Counted from the stretch's first letter, positions 9,614 through 19,555 are shown. The stretch: DNA of 64,000 nt from Paenibacillus pabuli NBRC 13638 (GCF_001514495.1 NZ_BCNM01000032.1:1-64000), one strand, 5' to 3'. Notes: generated by a model not told the origin, from the sequence alone. Numbers and translations: made by a program.

Positions 9614-10189
9614 TTATACCTTGACCTGATGAGACAGGAAGTTGCGCAGCATTTGATGACCGTGATCCGTAATGATGGATTCAGGGTGGAACTGAACGCC
9701 TTCAATGGCATACTCCTTGTGACGCAAGCCCATAATCTCACCTTCCGCCGTCTCGGCCGTAATCTCCAGACAATCTGGCAGACTGCTGCGCTCTACAATC
9801 AGAGAGTGATATCGCGTTGCGGTGAAAGGAGAGGGTAATCCAGTAAATACGGATGTTCCACTATGATGCATCTCCGATGTTTTGCCATGCATCATGCGAT
9901 CTGCACGAATCACATTGCCTCCAAACGCTTGTCCAATGGCCTGATGTCCCAGGCAAACGCCAAAGATCGGAATGCTGCCCTTGAAGTGATCAATGACAGC
10001 CAGGCTAATGCCTGCCTCATTCGGAGTGCAAGGACCCGGTGAGATCAGAATATGATCAGGCGCCAATGCCTCGATGCCTGCCAGATCAATCTCATCATTA
10101 CGGCGAACTTCCACCGTCTCTCCCAGTTCACCCAGATATTGAACCAGGTTGTACGTGAAGGAATCATAATTGTCGATAACCAGTATCAT
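9614..10189 (-). CDS. pabA: Aminodeoxychorismate/anthranilate synthase glutamine amidotransferase subunit
   Basis: A 191-residue class I glutamine amidotransferase that supplies ammonia to PabB. The triad is visible: nucleophile Cys79 in [11 protein letters not shown] and the His/Glu pair in FHPES near residue 168. Start at 10189 is set by AGGAGG about 10 nt upstream of the Met that begins the conserved [14 protein letters not shown]. In many Bacilli this subunit also serves the tryptophan pathway; no trp genes are here, so dual use is possible but not shown. pabC follows after 2 nt. Confidence 0.95.
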   Translation of the reverse strand: MILVIDNYDSFTYNLVQYLGELGETVEVRRNDEIDLAGIEALAPDHILISPGPCTPNEAGISLAVIDHFKGSIPIFGVCLGHQAIGQAFGGNVIRADRMMHGKTSEMHHSGTSVFTGLPSPFTATRYHSLIVERSSLPDCLEITAETAEGEIMGLRHKEYAIEGVQFHPESIITDHGHQMLRNFLSHQVKV

Positions 10190-10237
10190 ATCCTTGTTCC
10201 TCCTGTTCTTCCGTCCACGCATGCGACGGTTGCTTGA

Positions 10238-11809
10238 TTATTTTAATTTAACAGCCTCAGCTTCCTCGCTGTAATTCACTGCCCTCATCATGGCTCTTGC
10301 CTTGTTGCGGCACTCCCTGTATTCCCGATATGGATCGGAGTCAATAACGATGCCCGCTCCTGCCTGTACATACCCCACTCCATCTTTAATGGAAAGTGTA
10401 CGAATGACGATGTTCAATTCCATATTGCCACTGTAGTCGATCCATCCAATTGAACCTGTATACGGTCCGCGGCGAACAGGCTCCAGCTCTTCAATAATTT
10501 CCATGGTACGAACTTTGGGTGCACCCGTAATCGTTCCACCTGGGAACGTCGCTGCAATCACATCGAATACGGATAGTCCGTCTGCCAGCGTTCCCTCGAC
10601 TTGAGATACCAGATGCATGACATGCGAATATTTCTCGATCGTCATCAGTTCAGGCACATGGACAGACCCATAGGCTGCAATTCGTCCGATATCATTTCGC
10701 TCCAGATCGACGAGCATAATATGCTCTGCCCGTTCCTTCTCGCTGTTCAGCAGCTCAGCAGCCATCAACTCATCTTCAGCTTCATCCCGGCCTCTTCTCC
10801 GTGTACCCGCAATAGGACGAGCACTCACCTTGCCATGATCCACTTTGACTAGCAGCTCAGGAGAACCGCTCACCAGTTGGAAATCCGGACTACGCAGCAT
10901 CCCCATGTAGGGAGATGGATTCACGAGACGAAGCCATTCATAGATATGCTCTGCACTGGACTTCAGACGTTTCTCCTGCCGCAGCGACAGGTTTACTTGA
11001 AAAACATCTCCCTGCCGGATATATTCCTGCACTGTGCGTACCGCCTGCTCAAAGTCCTGTTGAGGGAAGGAGGTATACCAACCTTCCGTTTCCCGCTCCG
11101 AATCCGCTGACTGAGCAGTGAGATGAATGTGGCTATGTCGATGCTCCAATGCCTGCTGCTGCTCTTCCGCCTGGGCAAAACCCAGTATATGCAGCCAGCG
11201 CTGCTGCATAGCTGCTGCTCGCTCTTCCGCTTCTGTGTACAGCCTGCGAAGCTGAGCTTCCTCCTCATCCGGCCTTACAGCCAGATGAACCATGCAGAAC
11301 AACGCCTCCTGTTTATGGTCATACGCCCATATTTCTTCAAAACGCATCCACCAATAATCCGGAAGAGCCGGGTTGTCTTCTGCCAAAGTGGGCAGCTTTT
11401 CAAGCGATCTGGCTACATCATAACTTAGATAACCTGCACAACCACCACCAAAGTCCGGAGCCCCGCTTACCTTTGGTGCACGGTATGGCGCAGCCCATCT
11501 TTTTAATACTTCAAGCGGTTTACCAACGTCTGTTCGGGTACCACCTTGAATAAGATCATGAATAACAGCTTCGCTGCCTTTGCCGGAAATAACGGATACC
11601 GGGTTTAATCCCAGAAAGGTATATCTTCCGCCCTTCCCGTTCTCCAGCACCATGGCATAAGGTGAAGCCTCTTGCCAAGCTGCTTCCCACGTTAACGGTA
11701 AACCGCCATGATACGGCCCCTCATCCGACTTAATCATATAAGGCATCATGGTCCAACCTTGTCCGGCCCACTCTGTCCAGTCGGCGAATGTTGTCATCAG
11801 GTGTGTCAT
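10238..11809 (-). CDS. pabB: Aminodeoxychorismate synthase component I
   Basis: A chorismate-binding enzyme of about 523 residues that aminates chorismate with PabA-derived ammonia. The N-terminal TrpE-like domain contains the GRYTFLGLNPV segment; the C-terminal chorismate-binding domain (last 270 residues) contains PSPYMG, RPIAGTRRRG, LVDLERNDIGR and the FPGGTITGAPKVRTMEII motif. Frame extends to 11914, but that Met lies inside the upstream cysK terminator hairpin; the ATG at 11809 with GGAGGG upstream is preferred. A possible promoter lies between (TATACT at 11854-11859, weak -35 TTTAAA at 11876-11881). It heads the pab-fol-dus cluster. Confidence 0.93.
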   Translation of the reverse strand: MTHLMTTFADWTEWAGQGWTMMPYMIKSDEGPYHGGLPLTWEAAWQEASPYAMVLENGKGGRYTFLGLNPVSVISGKGSEAVIHDLIQGGTRTDVGKPLEVLKRWAAPYRAPKVSGAPDFGGGCAGYLSYDVARSLEKLPTLAEDNPALPDYWWMRFEEIWAYDHKQEALFCMVHLAVRPDEEEAQLRRLYTEAEERAAAMQQRWLHILGFAQAEEQQQALEHRHSHIHLTAQSADSERETEGWYTSFPQQDFEQAVRTVQEYIRQGDVFQVNLSLRQEKRLKSSAEHIYEWLRLVNPSPYMGMLRSPDFQLVSGSPELLVKVDHGKVSARPIAGTRRRGRDEAEDELMAAELLNSEKERAEHIMLVDLERNDIGRIAAYGSVHVPELMTIEKYSHVMHLVSQVEGTLADGLSVFDVIAATFPGGTITGAPKVRTMEIIEELEPVRRGPYTGSIGWIDYSGNMELNIVIRTLSIKDGVGYVQAGAGIVIDSDPYREYRECRNKARAMMRAVNYSEEAEAVKLK

Positions 11810-11891
11810 TGCGGTTTGCCGCCCTCCATCTGTCGCAAGTTCTATTGTCTGATAGTATACTAAAGCGCCGCTGCTTTTAAAAGCATTCAGC

Positions 11892-11931
11892 AAAAAATCC
11901 TCCACACCCGGCATACGGGCAAGGAGGATTT
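11892..11931 (-). terminator. cysK terminator
   Basis: AAATCCTCC..GCCCG pairs with CCGGGT..GGAGGATTT, followed on the minus strand by a T-run. It separates cysK from pabB. Confidence 0.85.
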
Positions 11932-11950
11932 ATTTCATCGCTTGTTAAGC

Positions 11951-12889
11951 TTAAGCTTCGAAGTTGTAAAGTGGTGTACTGAGGTAACGTTCGCCGTTAC
12001 TTGGCACGATAACGACAACGCGTTTGCCTGCGCCCAACTGTTTAGCCACTTGCAGACCTGCGCGGATGGCTGCACCGGAAGAAATACCGGACAGAATACC
12101 TTCTTCCTTCGCTACCTGGCGAGCCGTCTCGAACGCATCGTCATTCTCAATATGAATGATCTCGTCATAGATTTCCTGATCAAGAATCTCAGGAATAAAG
12201 TTGGCACCGATCCCCTGAATTTTGTGAGGACCAGGTTTGCCACCTGCGAGGATTGGCGAAGCTGCTGGTTCAACGGCAACGATTTTAATCCCAGGGAAGG
12301 ATTCTTTCAACACTTCACCTGTACCTGTAATTGTTCCGCCCGTACCGATTCCTGCAACGAAAGCATCCAACGTACCGCCTACAGATTGAATAGCTTCAAC
12401 AATCTCAGGGCCAGTCGTCTCACGGTGGATCTTCACGTTGGCTTTATTTTTAAATTGCTCAGCCATGAAATAGGATGGATTTTCCTTAAGCAATTCCTCA
12501 GCCTTTTTAACTGCACCATTCATACCTTCGGCTCCGGGTGTGAGCACAAGCTCAGCTCCGTAGGCGCGAAGCAGGTTACGACGCTCCATGCTCATCGTTT
12601 CCGGCATAACAATAACAGACTTGTAGCCTTTGGCTGCAGCCACCATAGCCAGTCCAATTCCTGTGTTACCACTTGTTGCTTCGATGATGGTATCACCTGG
12701 TTTCAGCTTGCCTTCTTTTTCCGCTTCTTCCACGATGCTAATCGCGATACGGTCTTTGACGCTTGAACCTGGATTCTGGTATTCCAGTTTCACGAACACT
12801 TCAGCACTGCCTTCAGGTACGATACGGTTCAGACGAACAAGCGGAGTACCTCCGATGAGTTCTGTTACGTTATTAACTACTTTAGCCAT
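11951..12889 (-). CDS. cysK: Cysteine synthase A (O-acetylserine sulfhydrylase)
   Basis: A 312-residue PLP enzyme making cysteine from O-acetylserine and sulfide. PLP lysine is Lys45 in GSSVKDRIA; the substrate loop TSGNTG follows at about residue 70 and the phosphate-binding [10 protein letters not shown] is near residue 180. Normal length. The ATG at 12889 has AAGGAGGG upstream. It has its own promoter with a leader of about 200 nt, and a terminator at each end, so it is a single-gene unit inserted between yacD and pabB, as in B. subtilis. In B. subtilis CysK also partners the regulator CymR; a candidate operator lies at the predicted transcription start. Confidence 0.97.
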   Translation of the reverse strand: MAKVVNNVTELIGGTPLVRLNRIVPEGSAEVFVKLEYQNPGSSVKDRIAISIVEEAEKEGKLKPGDTIIEATSGNTGIGLAMVAAAKGYKSVIVMPETMSMERRNLLRAYGAELVLTPGAEGMNGAVKKAEELLKENPSYFMAEQFKNKANVKIHRETTGPEIVEAIQSVGGTLDAFVAGIGTGGTITGTGEVLKESFPGIKIVAVEPAASPILAGGKPGPHKIQGIGANFIPEILDQEIYDEIIHIENDDAFETARQVAKEEGILSGISSGAAIRAGLQVAKQLGAGKRVVVIVPSNGERYLSTPLYNFEA

Positions 12890-13070
12890 ATGAATGCCCT
12901 CCTTAGTGGGATGAATACTACTTAGGTCCTGTTGCCATATACATGTGCGGCTGAGCAGCCTCTAGATGTTATAGAAGAACTACGGAAATCCGTCTAAGTC
13001 CATTCCATCTGCAATAAACCGGACAGAGCCTGGGTTTTCCGAAGATTTCTTTGTTCATATCAATTGTTTT

Positions 13071-13092
13071 ATTCCGAGTAAATGAGTAGGTT
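13071..13092. promoter_or_regulatory. Possible CymR-like operator at the cysK start site
   Basis: On the minus strand CCTACT and ACTCGGAAT flank a 5-nt centre just downstream of the predicted transcription start. The arrangement (CCnAnT on both sides) recalls sulfur-control sites of Rrf2-type regulators such as CymR, but the match is loose and from memory. Confidence 0.3.
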
Positions 13093-13104
13093 TTTGATAT
13101 TTTT

Positions 13105-13133
13105 ATCTTATCAACGTTACACCCTATTGTCAA
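13105..13133 (-). promoter_or_regulatory. cysK sigma-A promoter
   Basis: TTGACA (13128-13133), 17-nt spacer, TAAGAT (13105-13110) on the minus strand. Confidence 0.8.
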
Positions 13134-13144
13134 TATGAGTACTC

Positions 13145-13192
13145 AAAAAAATACTCTGCCCTGGGCCCTAAGGCCGTAGACAGAGTATTTTT
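13145..13192 (-). terminator. yacD terminator
   Basis: AAAATACTCTG/CAGAGTATTTT stem enclosing an inner GGCC/GGCC hairpin, followed by a T-run on the minus strand. The cysK -35 begins only about 12 bp further on. Confidence 0.85.
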
Positions 13193-13227
13193 ATCAAGAT
13201 GCAGCAGGATATCTGGTTGAATGATAA

Positions 13228-14178
13228 TCAGGAGGCCGGAATTTCGGCGATGATGACAGCTTCGTACTTGTCACGCAGCCTTTCCTCGACTTGGGACAAC
13301 GGATCAGCCTGGCTGAGAGCCAGCTGCATTCGAATCTCTTCATGGACCTCTTCTGCTGATTGTACCTTACGCTCTTGTTTGTCATTCATTTTAATGACGG
13401 CGTAGCCTTCTTTCACCTTCACCGGCCCTGCAATATCGCCAACGTCCAGTTGAGCTGCAAGATTCAGGATCTCTTCGGGCTGGAACGGATCGTTCTGCTC
13501 AATCCAGCCCAGACGGCCTCCCGAGTCACGGGAGTAACTGTCTGTCGATTCATTCCGTGCGGTTTCTTCAAAGTCTGCTCCCTTATTGAGTGCATCCAGA
13601 ACGGATTCAGCCTGTTCCTCTTCTTTCAGCACAATGATGGACAGATCATATTTCTCCGGGGACACGTAATCTTCACGATGTTCGTTCCAGTAATGTTCAA
13701 TATCTGTATCCTTGACCTGAATGCCGCTCGTCGCGATTTTCTCAAGCAGCAACCTGTAGCCCGCCTCTAATTCGAGGTCCTGCCTGGATAAACCCAGCTG
13801 GGATTGCATTTCGTCAAAGTAAGCCTTCTCCGAATCATACCCGTCCATGGCTGCGGCAAGTTCCTTCGCAATTTCTTTGGGAGTCACCTTCAAATTACGA
13901 TCAATCGCTTCTGCATAAACGGCTTTGCGATTGAGCATCTGGAGCAGCAACTCACTGCCATAGCGTTTTTTCAACGCCTCGGTCCATTCCTTGTCCGTAA
14001 TGACTTCTCCATTGATTGTAGCTACAGTATTTCCCTCTTCCTGATTGGCGTCTTGAGTGGAATCCGCTCCATCCCGTCCGGTCCGCAAACCCTGCACAAC
14101 CATCACCGTACCCATTACCAACATGCCAAGCGTCAAGACAATTACAGCTGTCCACAACCCTTTTTCCTGCTTTGTCAT
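13228..14178 (-). CDS. yacD: Membrane-anchored parvulin-type peptidyl-prolyl isomerase (YacD-like)
   Basis: A 316-residue foldase with one N-terminal membrane segment (about residues 9-30) and no lipobox, then a SurA/PrsA-like N domain (INGEVITDKEWTEALKKRYG) and a rotamase domain at about residues 180-280 that includes GADFEETARNESTDSYSRDSGG and GDIAGPVKVKEGYAVIK. The bulk should face outside the membrane. It lies between hslO and cysK exactly as yacD does in B. subtilis. A second parvulin, the PrsA lipoprotein, is encoded at 36.3-37.4 kb; the two differ in anchoring and probably in clients. Confidence 0.88.
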   Translation of the reverse strand: MTKQEKGLWTAVIVLTLGMLVMGTVMVVQGLRTGRDGADSTQDANQEEGNTVATINGEVITDKEWTEALKKRYGSELLLQMLNRKAVYAEAIDRNLKVTPKEIAKELAAAMDGYDSEKAYFDEMQSQLGLSRQDLELEAGYRLLLEKIATSGIQVKDTDIEHYWNEHREDYVSPEKYDLSIIVLKEEEQAESVLDALNKGADFEETARNESTDSYSRDSGGRLGWIEQNDPFQPEEILNLAAQLDVGDIAGPVKVKEGYAVIKMNDKQERKVQSAEEVHEEIRMQLALSQADPLSQVEERLRDKYEAVIIAEIPAS

Positions 14179-14202
14179 TCCGCGTCCCGTCCCCGCATAT
14201 TA

Positions 14203-15093
14203 TCAGTTCTTGGCTTGCTCTAGGATGGTCTCAAGTTGCTCCTTGTTAAACTCGTAAGCTTCGTTACAGAATTGGCAGACTACTTCAGCACGGCCTTCTT
14301 CCTCGATCAATTGCTCCATTTCGGATTGACCCAAGCTAATCAATGTCTTCTCTACCCGTTCACGCGAACACTCACAGCGGAAGTGAATATCCATTTCGTC
14401 CATGACTCGTACATCAGGCAGTACCCGGCGGAGCAGCTCTTCCAGCTCGTACCCCTCAGCCAGCAAAGACGTAACTGGCGGCAACGTGCCGATTGATTTC
14501 TCGATTTCGGTGATTTCATCATCCGTTAAACCAGGAAGTAACTGTACAATGAATCCACCCGCTACAATAACCGAATTATCGGTATCAACCAACACGCCAA
14601 CTCCCACGGCAGATGGCGTTTGTTCCGATTTCGCAAAATAGTACGTAAAGTCTTCGCCCAGCTCTCCCGAAATAATGGGTACACTTCCGCGATAAGGCTC
14701 TTTCAGACCAAGATCCTTGGTTACGTTAATAAACCCTTCTGTTCCGACTACACCTGCAACGTCCAGTTTACCCATACTGTTGCTCGGAAGGTGCACGTGT
14801 GGATTGGTTACATAGCCACGAACTTCGCCTTTGGCATTGGCATCGGTAACAATCTGCCCAATGGGACCGTCTCCCTTGACCTGAATGGTCAGTTTCTCTT
14901 CACCCTTGAGCATTGCACCCATAATGGCTGCTGCTGTAGCCGTACGCCCCATGGCAGCTGTAGCCGTGGGAAACGTGTCATGTCTTCTGCGCAGCTCTTC
15001 GACCAGCTCCGTCGTCTGGACGGCGAAAGCCCTAACCCGTCCGTTCATTGCTGTACCACGAATTAACCGGTCTTGTTTGTTGTTGTTTTCCAA
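14203..15093 (-). CDS. hslO: Redox-regulated chaperone Hsp33
   Basis: A holdase of about 297 residues that is activated by oxidation. The C-terminal zinc-binding redox switch has the expected pairs CxC (RCECSRERV) and CxxC (VCQFCNEAY). The N-terminal part includes RHDTFPTATAAMGRT. Start is taken as TTG at 15093, with a strong AAAGGAGG 9 nt upstream; this gives the usual length, whereas the longer frame begins inside the coaX terminator. Cytosolic. It is between coaX and yacD as in B. subtilis. Confidence 0.93.
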   Translation of the reverse strand: MENNNKQDRLIRGTAMNGRVRAFAVQTTELVEELRRRHDTFPTATAAMGRTATAAAIMGAMLKGEEKLTIQVKGDGPIGQIVTDANAKGEVRGYVTNPHVHLPSNSMGKLDVAGVVGTEGFINVTKDLGLKEPYRGSVPIISGELGEDFTYYFAKSEQTPSAVGVGVLVDTDNSVIVAGGFIVQLLPGLTDDEITEIEKSIGTLPPVTSLLAEGYELEELLRRVLPDVRVMDEMDIHFRCECSRERVEKTLISLGQSEMEQLIEEEGRAEVVCQFCNEAYEFNKEQLETILEQAKN

Positions 15094-15128
15094 GTCATTC
15101 AGCCTCCTTTGGCGTAATCGCCAGTTAT

Positions 15129-15180
15129 AAAAAAAACGGCACAACATGAAGACTGTAATCCCCAGCCCGCTGTCTGCCGT
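15129..15180 (-). terminator. coaX terminator
   Basis: ACGGCA/TGCCGT stem (15136-15141 with 15175-15180) around a long loop, followed on the minus strand by eight Ts. The stem is short, so read-through into hslO is possible. Confidence 0.55.
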
Positions 15181-15188
15181 CTCTGTTC

Positions 15189-15959
15189 TTACCTTTCCCG
15201 GTTCCGCTCATAAATGATACGCAGCCCTTCAAGCGTAAGCAGCGGATCCACTTCCTCGATGCTGCGGGTTTCTTCTGCAATCAGTTTGGCAAGGCCACCG
15301 GTTGCAATCACTTTGGGCTTTGCCCCCATCTCCTCACGAATGCGCTCCACAATGCCATCCACTTGTCCAGCATAGCCATATATTATACCGGCCTGCATCG
15401 CATGAATGGTATTACGACCAATGACCTTCTTGGGTTTCTCCAGTTCAATGCGAGGCAGCTTGGATGCCCGTTCATAGAGCGCTTCAGTTGCAATATGGAT
15501 ACCGGGTACAATGGCCCCGCCCAGATAGTTTCCTTTTTCGTCAATACAGTCAAAGGTCGTCGCCGTACCAAAATCGACCACAACGAGAGGGCCGCCATAC
15601 TTCTCAACGGCTGCTACTGCATTAACAATGCGATCCGCGCCAACTTCACGAGGATTCTCATACCGCAGGTTCAAGCCGGTTCGGATACCAGGCCCAACGA
15701 GCAGCGGTTTTTTGCCTACGTATTTCTCACACATGGCTTCAATCACATTCACCAGTGGCGGAACCACGGATGAGATGATTACACCTTCAATGTCGCGTGT
15801 AGATATACCCGACATATGAAATAAATTATAAATCAATACGCCGTATTCATCCACTGTCGACTGACGGGATGTGCTTAGGCGAAAATGGTGGAGCAACACC
15901 CGGCCTTGATATACGCCGAGTACGATGTTGCTGTTGCCCACGTCTACAACAAGAATCAA
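15189..15959 (-). CDS. coaX: Type III pantothenate kinase
   Basis: A 256-residue cytosolic kinase for the first step of coenzyme A synthesis, of the CoaX type that is not feedback-inhibited by CoA. Conserved segments: N-terminal [15 protein letters not shown] (phosphate 1), [26 protein letters not shown] near residue 125 and ATGGLAKLI near residue 215. It starts 6 nt after nadC and so is read as the last gene of a nadA-nadB-nadC-coaX operon, linking NAD and CoA supply. Confidence 0.95.
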   Translation of the reverse strand: MILVVDVGNSNIVLGVYQGRVLLHHFRLSTSRQSTVDEYGVLIYNLFHMSGISTRDIEGVIISSVVPPLVNVIEAMCEKYVGKKPLLVGPGIRTGLNLRYENPREVGADRIVNAVAAVEKYGGPLVVVDFGTATTFDCIDEKGNYLGGAIVPGIHIATEALYERASKLPRIELEKPKKVIGRNTIHAMQAGIIYGYAGQVDGIVERIREEMGAKPKVIATGGLAKLIAEETRSIEEVDPLLTLEGLRIIYERNRER

Positions 15960-15965
15960 AGAGGT

Positions 15966-16832
15966 TCACCCCTCTTTCTTTTCGTTTAAATCCAGGCTGA
16001 TATCTAGGCTCTCAAAAGAATAGGTTAACCTGCCAACCGAAATAACATCCACTCCGCTCTCTGCAATACCACGAATGGTATCTAATGAGACGTTGCCTGA
16101 AGCTTCAACCTTCACATGCGGTGCCTGCTCATGAATAAGCGAAACGGCCTCACGCATCTGGTCTGGATGCATGTTGTCCAGCATAATGATATCTGCCCCT
16201 GATTGCAAGGCTTCTTTGACCTGCTCCAGATTTTCCGTCTCTACTTCAATGGTCATGGTATGTGGAATGATCGCTCTTGCACGTTGTACCGCTTCAGTGA
16301 TACCACCTGCACCCTTGATATGGTTATCCTTAATCATCACTGCATCATACAGGCCGAACCGATGATTTGATCCGCCACCGACCCGCACTGCATATTTTTC
16401 AAGCAGGCGGTGTCCCGGTGTTGTTTTGCGAGTATCGACCAGTCGTGTAGAAAGGCCATTCAACGCATCAACATAAGTACGGGTACGGGTAGCGATACCC
16501 GACATGCGTTGCAGCAGGTTAAGGGCCAAACGCTCTCCTGTCAGCAAGCTATGCGTACTTCCTTCCACCTCAGCCAAAATTGTACCACTCTTAACTGCAT
16601 CGCCGTCTTTGACCATCGGTGTGAATACAAGGCCAGGATCAACTACCTGAAATACGAGTTCGGCTACGGTGATTCCTGCAATGATTCCATTGTCTTTGGC
16701 ATGTATAATTGCCTTGGACTGACTGCCAGCGGGAATGGTCACGCTTGTTGTGACATCCCCTGCACCGACATCCTCACGAAGCCAGCTTTTAATTGATTCG
16801 ATGAGTCCTACATTATATCCGTTCAGTATCAT
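15966..16832 (-). CDS. nadC: Nicotinate-nucleotide pyrophosphorylase (carboxylating)
   Basis: Quinolinate phosphoribosyltransferase, 288 residues, converting quinolinate and PRPP to nicotinate mononucleotide. Visible are the N-terminal EDVGAGDVTT, LNLLQRMSGIATRTR, RKTTPGHRLLEKYAV and the IMLDNM and EASGNVSL phosphate-binding segments. Start overlaps the nadB stop (ATGA at 16829-16832), showing translational coupling in the order A-B-C. Confidence 0.97.
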   Translation of the reverse strand: MILNGYNVGLIESIKSWLREDVGAGDVTTSVTIPAGSQSKAIIHAKDNGIIAGITVAELVFQVVDPGLVFTPMVKDGDAVKSGTILAEVEGSTHSLLTGERLALNLLQRMSGIATRTRTYVDALNGLSTRLVDTRKTTPGHRLLEKYAVRVGGGSNHRFGLYDAVMIKDNHIKGAGGITEAVQRARAIIPHTMTIEVETENLEQVKEALQSGADIIMLDNMHPDQMREAVSLIHEQAPHVKVEASGNVSLDTIRGIAESGVDVISVGRLTYSFESLDISLDLNEKKEG

Positions 16833-18448
16833 GACATCAATTCCTCCACGATCGCTTGTTCTCGCTGCTGCAAACTATGCTTCTGCCATTCGGCGTCATT
16901 TCGCTGCGGGAAATCCTCACGGTAGTGGGCTCCCCGACTTTCCTTGCGGTGTAATGCTCCACTGGTAACCAACCAGGCACAGGTCAGAAGGTTGGCATAT
17001 TCCATCTCTTCTTTGTGTGTAAGCATCTGATCAAAAAAATGCAGTTCATGCTGCAGCTTATCCATGGCCTCTTGCAGGTTTGCACCATTCCGGCGCAATC
17101 CCACTTGACGAACCATCATTTTTTGCAGTCGTAAACGTCTTTCGGATACTGGTCTCTCGTCTTCCTTCATTCTTTTGTCCATGATCACAGGTGTTAAACG
17201 CTCTGTCTTCAGTGGAGCAAGCGGGGGAAGAGATAGAATACGGTCAACGATTCTCCGGCCAAATACAATTGCTTCAGACAGAGAATTACTCGCCAAACGA
17301 TTCGCTCCGTGTACTCCTGTAGAAGATACTTCACCACAGGCGAACAATCTTCCAATGCTGCTCTCTCCACTAAGGTCTGTCTTCACTCCGCCCATCATGT
17401 AATGTGCAGCAGGAGCGACAGGAATCCAGTCTGTGGTCATATCCAATCCATAACGCATACAGGTTTCATAAATGGTAGGAAACCGATGCTTAATCATCTC
17501 TGCCTTTTCATGGGTGATATCCAGATAGACAAATGTACTGTTTGTCGATTCCATCTCGCTGACAATTGCCCGGGCCACCACATCACGCGGTGCCAATTCA
17601 AGCTGGGCGTGATAACGATCCATGAAGCGCTCACCCTTCACATTGCGTAAAAAAGCACCTTCCCCACGAACAGCCTCTGATACCAGAAAACGTGGCGCCC
17701 CAGGGTAACAAAGTGAGGTCGGATGGAATTGGATGAATTCCATGTCCCGGATGACTGCCCCCGCACGATAGGCCATCGCCACGCCATCTGCTGTAGCCAC
17801 TTCCGGGTTCGTCGTGTATCGATACAGCTGCCCGGCTCCACCTGAGCATAGTACGGTAGCCTGTGCCTTCACAAATACCTTCGAACCGTCCGCCTTCTGA
17901 ACCAATGCACCTACACATTCTCCCTGCTCTGTAATCAGGTCAATGACAAAATGCTCATCCCACACTTCAATCCCCGGATGTTCATTCGCCTGTACAGCCA
18001 ATGCTCGCACGATCTCATATCCCGTCGCATCCCCATTGGCATGCAAAATACGGCGGTGGCTGTGCGCACCTTCCTGCGTCAACGCCAACTCGCCGTTCTC
18101 CAAATCAAACAAAGTACCCAGTCGAATCAGTTCTTTCACTCCGTCCGGGCCCTCGTTCACCAATGCTTCTACTGCTTCGGAGCGGCATAATCCCGCTCCT
18201 GCAACAAGCGTATCCTGCAAATGGTAGGCAGGTGAATCATCCTCAGCAATAACCGCAGCAATGCCCCCCTGCGCATACCGGGTGTTACTTTCCAGTAATG
18301 ACTTCTTCGTGATCATCAATACACTGCGTTGTTCACTAGCCTTAATCGCAGTGAACAAACCGGCAATGCCTGAACCAATAACCAGCACATCCGTCTCCAC
18401 CATCGGCAGCGCGGACAGATCAAAATGAACTAAATATTGCGGTATCAT
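16829..18448 (-). CDS. nadB: L-aspartate oxidase
   Basis: A 539-residue flavoenzyme that oxidises L-aspartate to iminoaspartate for quinolinate synthesis. The FAD-binding GSGIAGLF begins at about residue 26, RYAQGGIAA follows at about residue 57, and the HPTSLCYPGAPRFLVSEAVRGEGA and GANRLASNSLSEAIVFG blocks are typical of the succinate dehydrogenase/fumarate reductase flavoprotein family. AGGTGA lies upstream of the ATG. nadA precedes after 36 nt. Confidence 0.97.
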   Translation of the reverse strand: MIPQYLVHFDLSALPMVETDVLVIGSGIAGLFTAIKASEQRSVLMITKKSLLESNTRYAQGGIAAVIAEDDSPAYHLQDTLVAGAGLCRSEAVEALVNEGPDGVKELIRLGTLFDLENGELALTQEGAHSHRRILHANGDATGYEIVRALAVQANEHPGIEVWDEHFVIDLITEQGECVGALVQKADGSKVFVKAQATVLCSGGAGQLYRYTTNPEVATADGVAMAYRAGAVIRDMEFIQFHPTSLCYPGAPRFLVSEAVRGEGAFLRNVKGERFMDRYHAQLELAPRDVVARAIVSEMESTNSTFVYLDITHEKAEMIKHRFPTIYETCMRYGLDMTTDWIPVAPAAHYMMGGVKTDLSGESSIGRLFACGEVSSTGVHGANRLASNSLSEAIVFGRRIVDRILSLPPLAPLKTERLTPVIMDKRMKEDERPVSERRLRLQKMMVRQVGLRRNGANLQEAMDKLQHELHFFDQMLTHKEEMEYANLLTCAWLVTSGALHRKESRGAHYREDFPQRNDAEWQKHSLQQREQAIVEELMS

Positions 18449-18484
18449 GTTATTTCACCTGTCTTGGAGCAAGAGTAGCGCATG

Positions 18485-19423
18485 TTACTTCACCAGTAAC
18501 ATGCGCTCTAGTGATTCTCTGGCTTTGTCGGCAACTGCTGGTGGCACGTAAATTTGCGGCTTCATCGTCTCCAGGCATTTAACCAGCTTTTTCAAGTTAT
18601 TAACCTTCATATTCGGACATACGAGGAACTTGGTAGCAAAGTGGAATTGTTTGTCCGGGCTATCCAGGCGAAGCTGGTATCCCGTGCCATCTTCGGTACC
18701 TACGATAAATTCTTTGGCAGACGAATTTTTGCAGTATTCCAAAATGGCTGTTGTACTGCCTACAAAATCACCCATCTCCACAACCTCAGGACGACATTCC
18801 GGATGAACGACGAACTCCGCGTTTGGATACTTCGCTCTCATCTCAACCACGTCTTTGACCGTCAGCATATCATGCGTATTGCAGTAACCTTCCCATATAA
18901 TCATTTTCTTGTCTGTATGTTGTTGCACATAGTGTCCCAGGTTCTTATCCGGCACCCAGATAATTTCATCGGAATCTACAGATTGAATGACTCTGACAGC
19001 ATTGGCAGAAGTACAGCATATGTCGGTCTCTGCTTTGATTTCAGCTGAGGAATTGATATACGTGACAACTTTGGCATTCGGATGCTGTGCTTTCAATTTA
19101 CGTAGACCTTCAACATTCACCATGTCTGCCATTGGGCAGCCTGCGCGTTCATCTGGAATAATAACCGTCTTGTTCGGGGCAAGGATTTTAGCGCTTTCAC
19201 CCATAAAATGAACACCACAGAAAACGATGACATCCGCATCCGTTTGTGCTGCCTTCTGAGCGAGCAGAAACGAATCTCCACGGAAATCGGCTACCTCCTG
19301 CACTTCGTCACGTTGATAATAATGGGCAAGAATAATGGCATTACGTTCCTTCTTCAACTCCATCAGCCGCTCACGCAGCTCCCGGTTCATCTCAGCCTTG
19401 CGCTCTAAAGCCAGAGCTTCCAC
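18485..19423 (-). CDS. nadA: Quinolinate synthase A
   Basis: A 312-residue [4Fe-4S] enzyme condensing iminoaspartate with dihydroxyacetone phosphate. Expected cluster ligands are visible as Cys96 (AGCPMAD), Cys210 (HPECRPE) and Cys269 (VCPNMK). ILAHYYQRDEVQE near residue 31 is characteristic. Start is GTG at 19423 with GGAGAGGAT 9 nt upstream. First gene of the nadABC-coaX unit with its own promoter. B. subtilis additionally needs the desulfurase NifS and repressor NadR, which are not here. Confidence 0.97.
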   Translation of the reverse strand: MEALALERKAEMNRELRERLMELKKERNAIILAHYYQRDEVQEVADFRGDSFLLAQKAAQTDADVIVFCGVHFMGESAKILAPNKTVIIPDERAGCPMADMVNVEGLRKLKAQHPNAKVVTYINSSAEIKAETDICCTSANAVRVIQSVDSDEIIWVPDKNLGHYVQQHTDKKMIIWEGYCNTHDMLTVKDVVEMRAKYPNAEFVVHPECRPEVVEMGDFVGSTTAILEYCKNSSAKEFIVGTEDGTGYQLRLDSPDKQFHFATKFLVCPNMKVNNLKKLVKCLETMKPQIYVPPAVADKARESLERMLLVK

Positions 19424-19526
19424 CTGTGATCCTCTCCTTATCGGGACAGCGCCATGCGCTGTTTCATATGGCTAACCTATGTCTTCATTTTCGCTTGAGA
19501 AACGAATCACAAGCGGTTTAACACCT

Positions 19527-19555
19527 AATGTACACAACGTTCACGACTCTGTCAA
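19527..19555 (-). promoter_or_regulatory. nadA promoter with an overlapping imperfect inverted repeat
   Basis: TTGACA (19550-19555), 17-nt spacer, TACATT (19527-19532) on the minus strand. TTAACA and TGTACA flank a 5-nt centre over the -10 element, which could be an NAD-biosynthesis repressor site, but the match is weak. Confidence 0.65.

Larger units (their letters stand above)
12890..13227 (-). other. cysK leader and regulatory region
   Basis: This 338-bp gap contains the yacD terminator, the cysK promoter, a pseudo-palindrome near the start site, and a roughly 200-nt untranslated leader in which I recognise no S-box or T-box signature. Confidence 0.6.
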
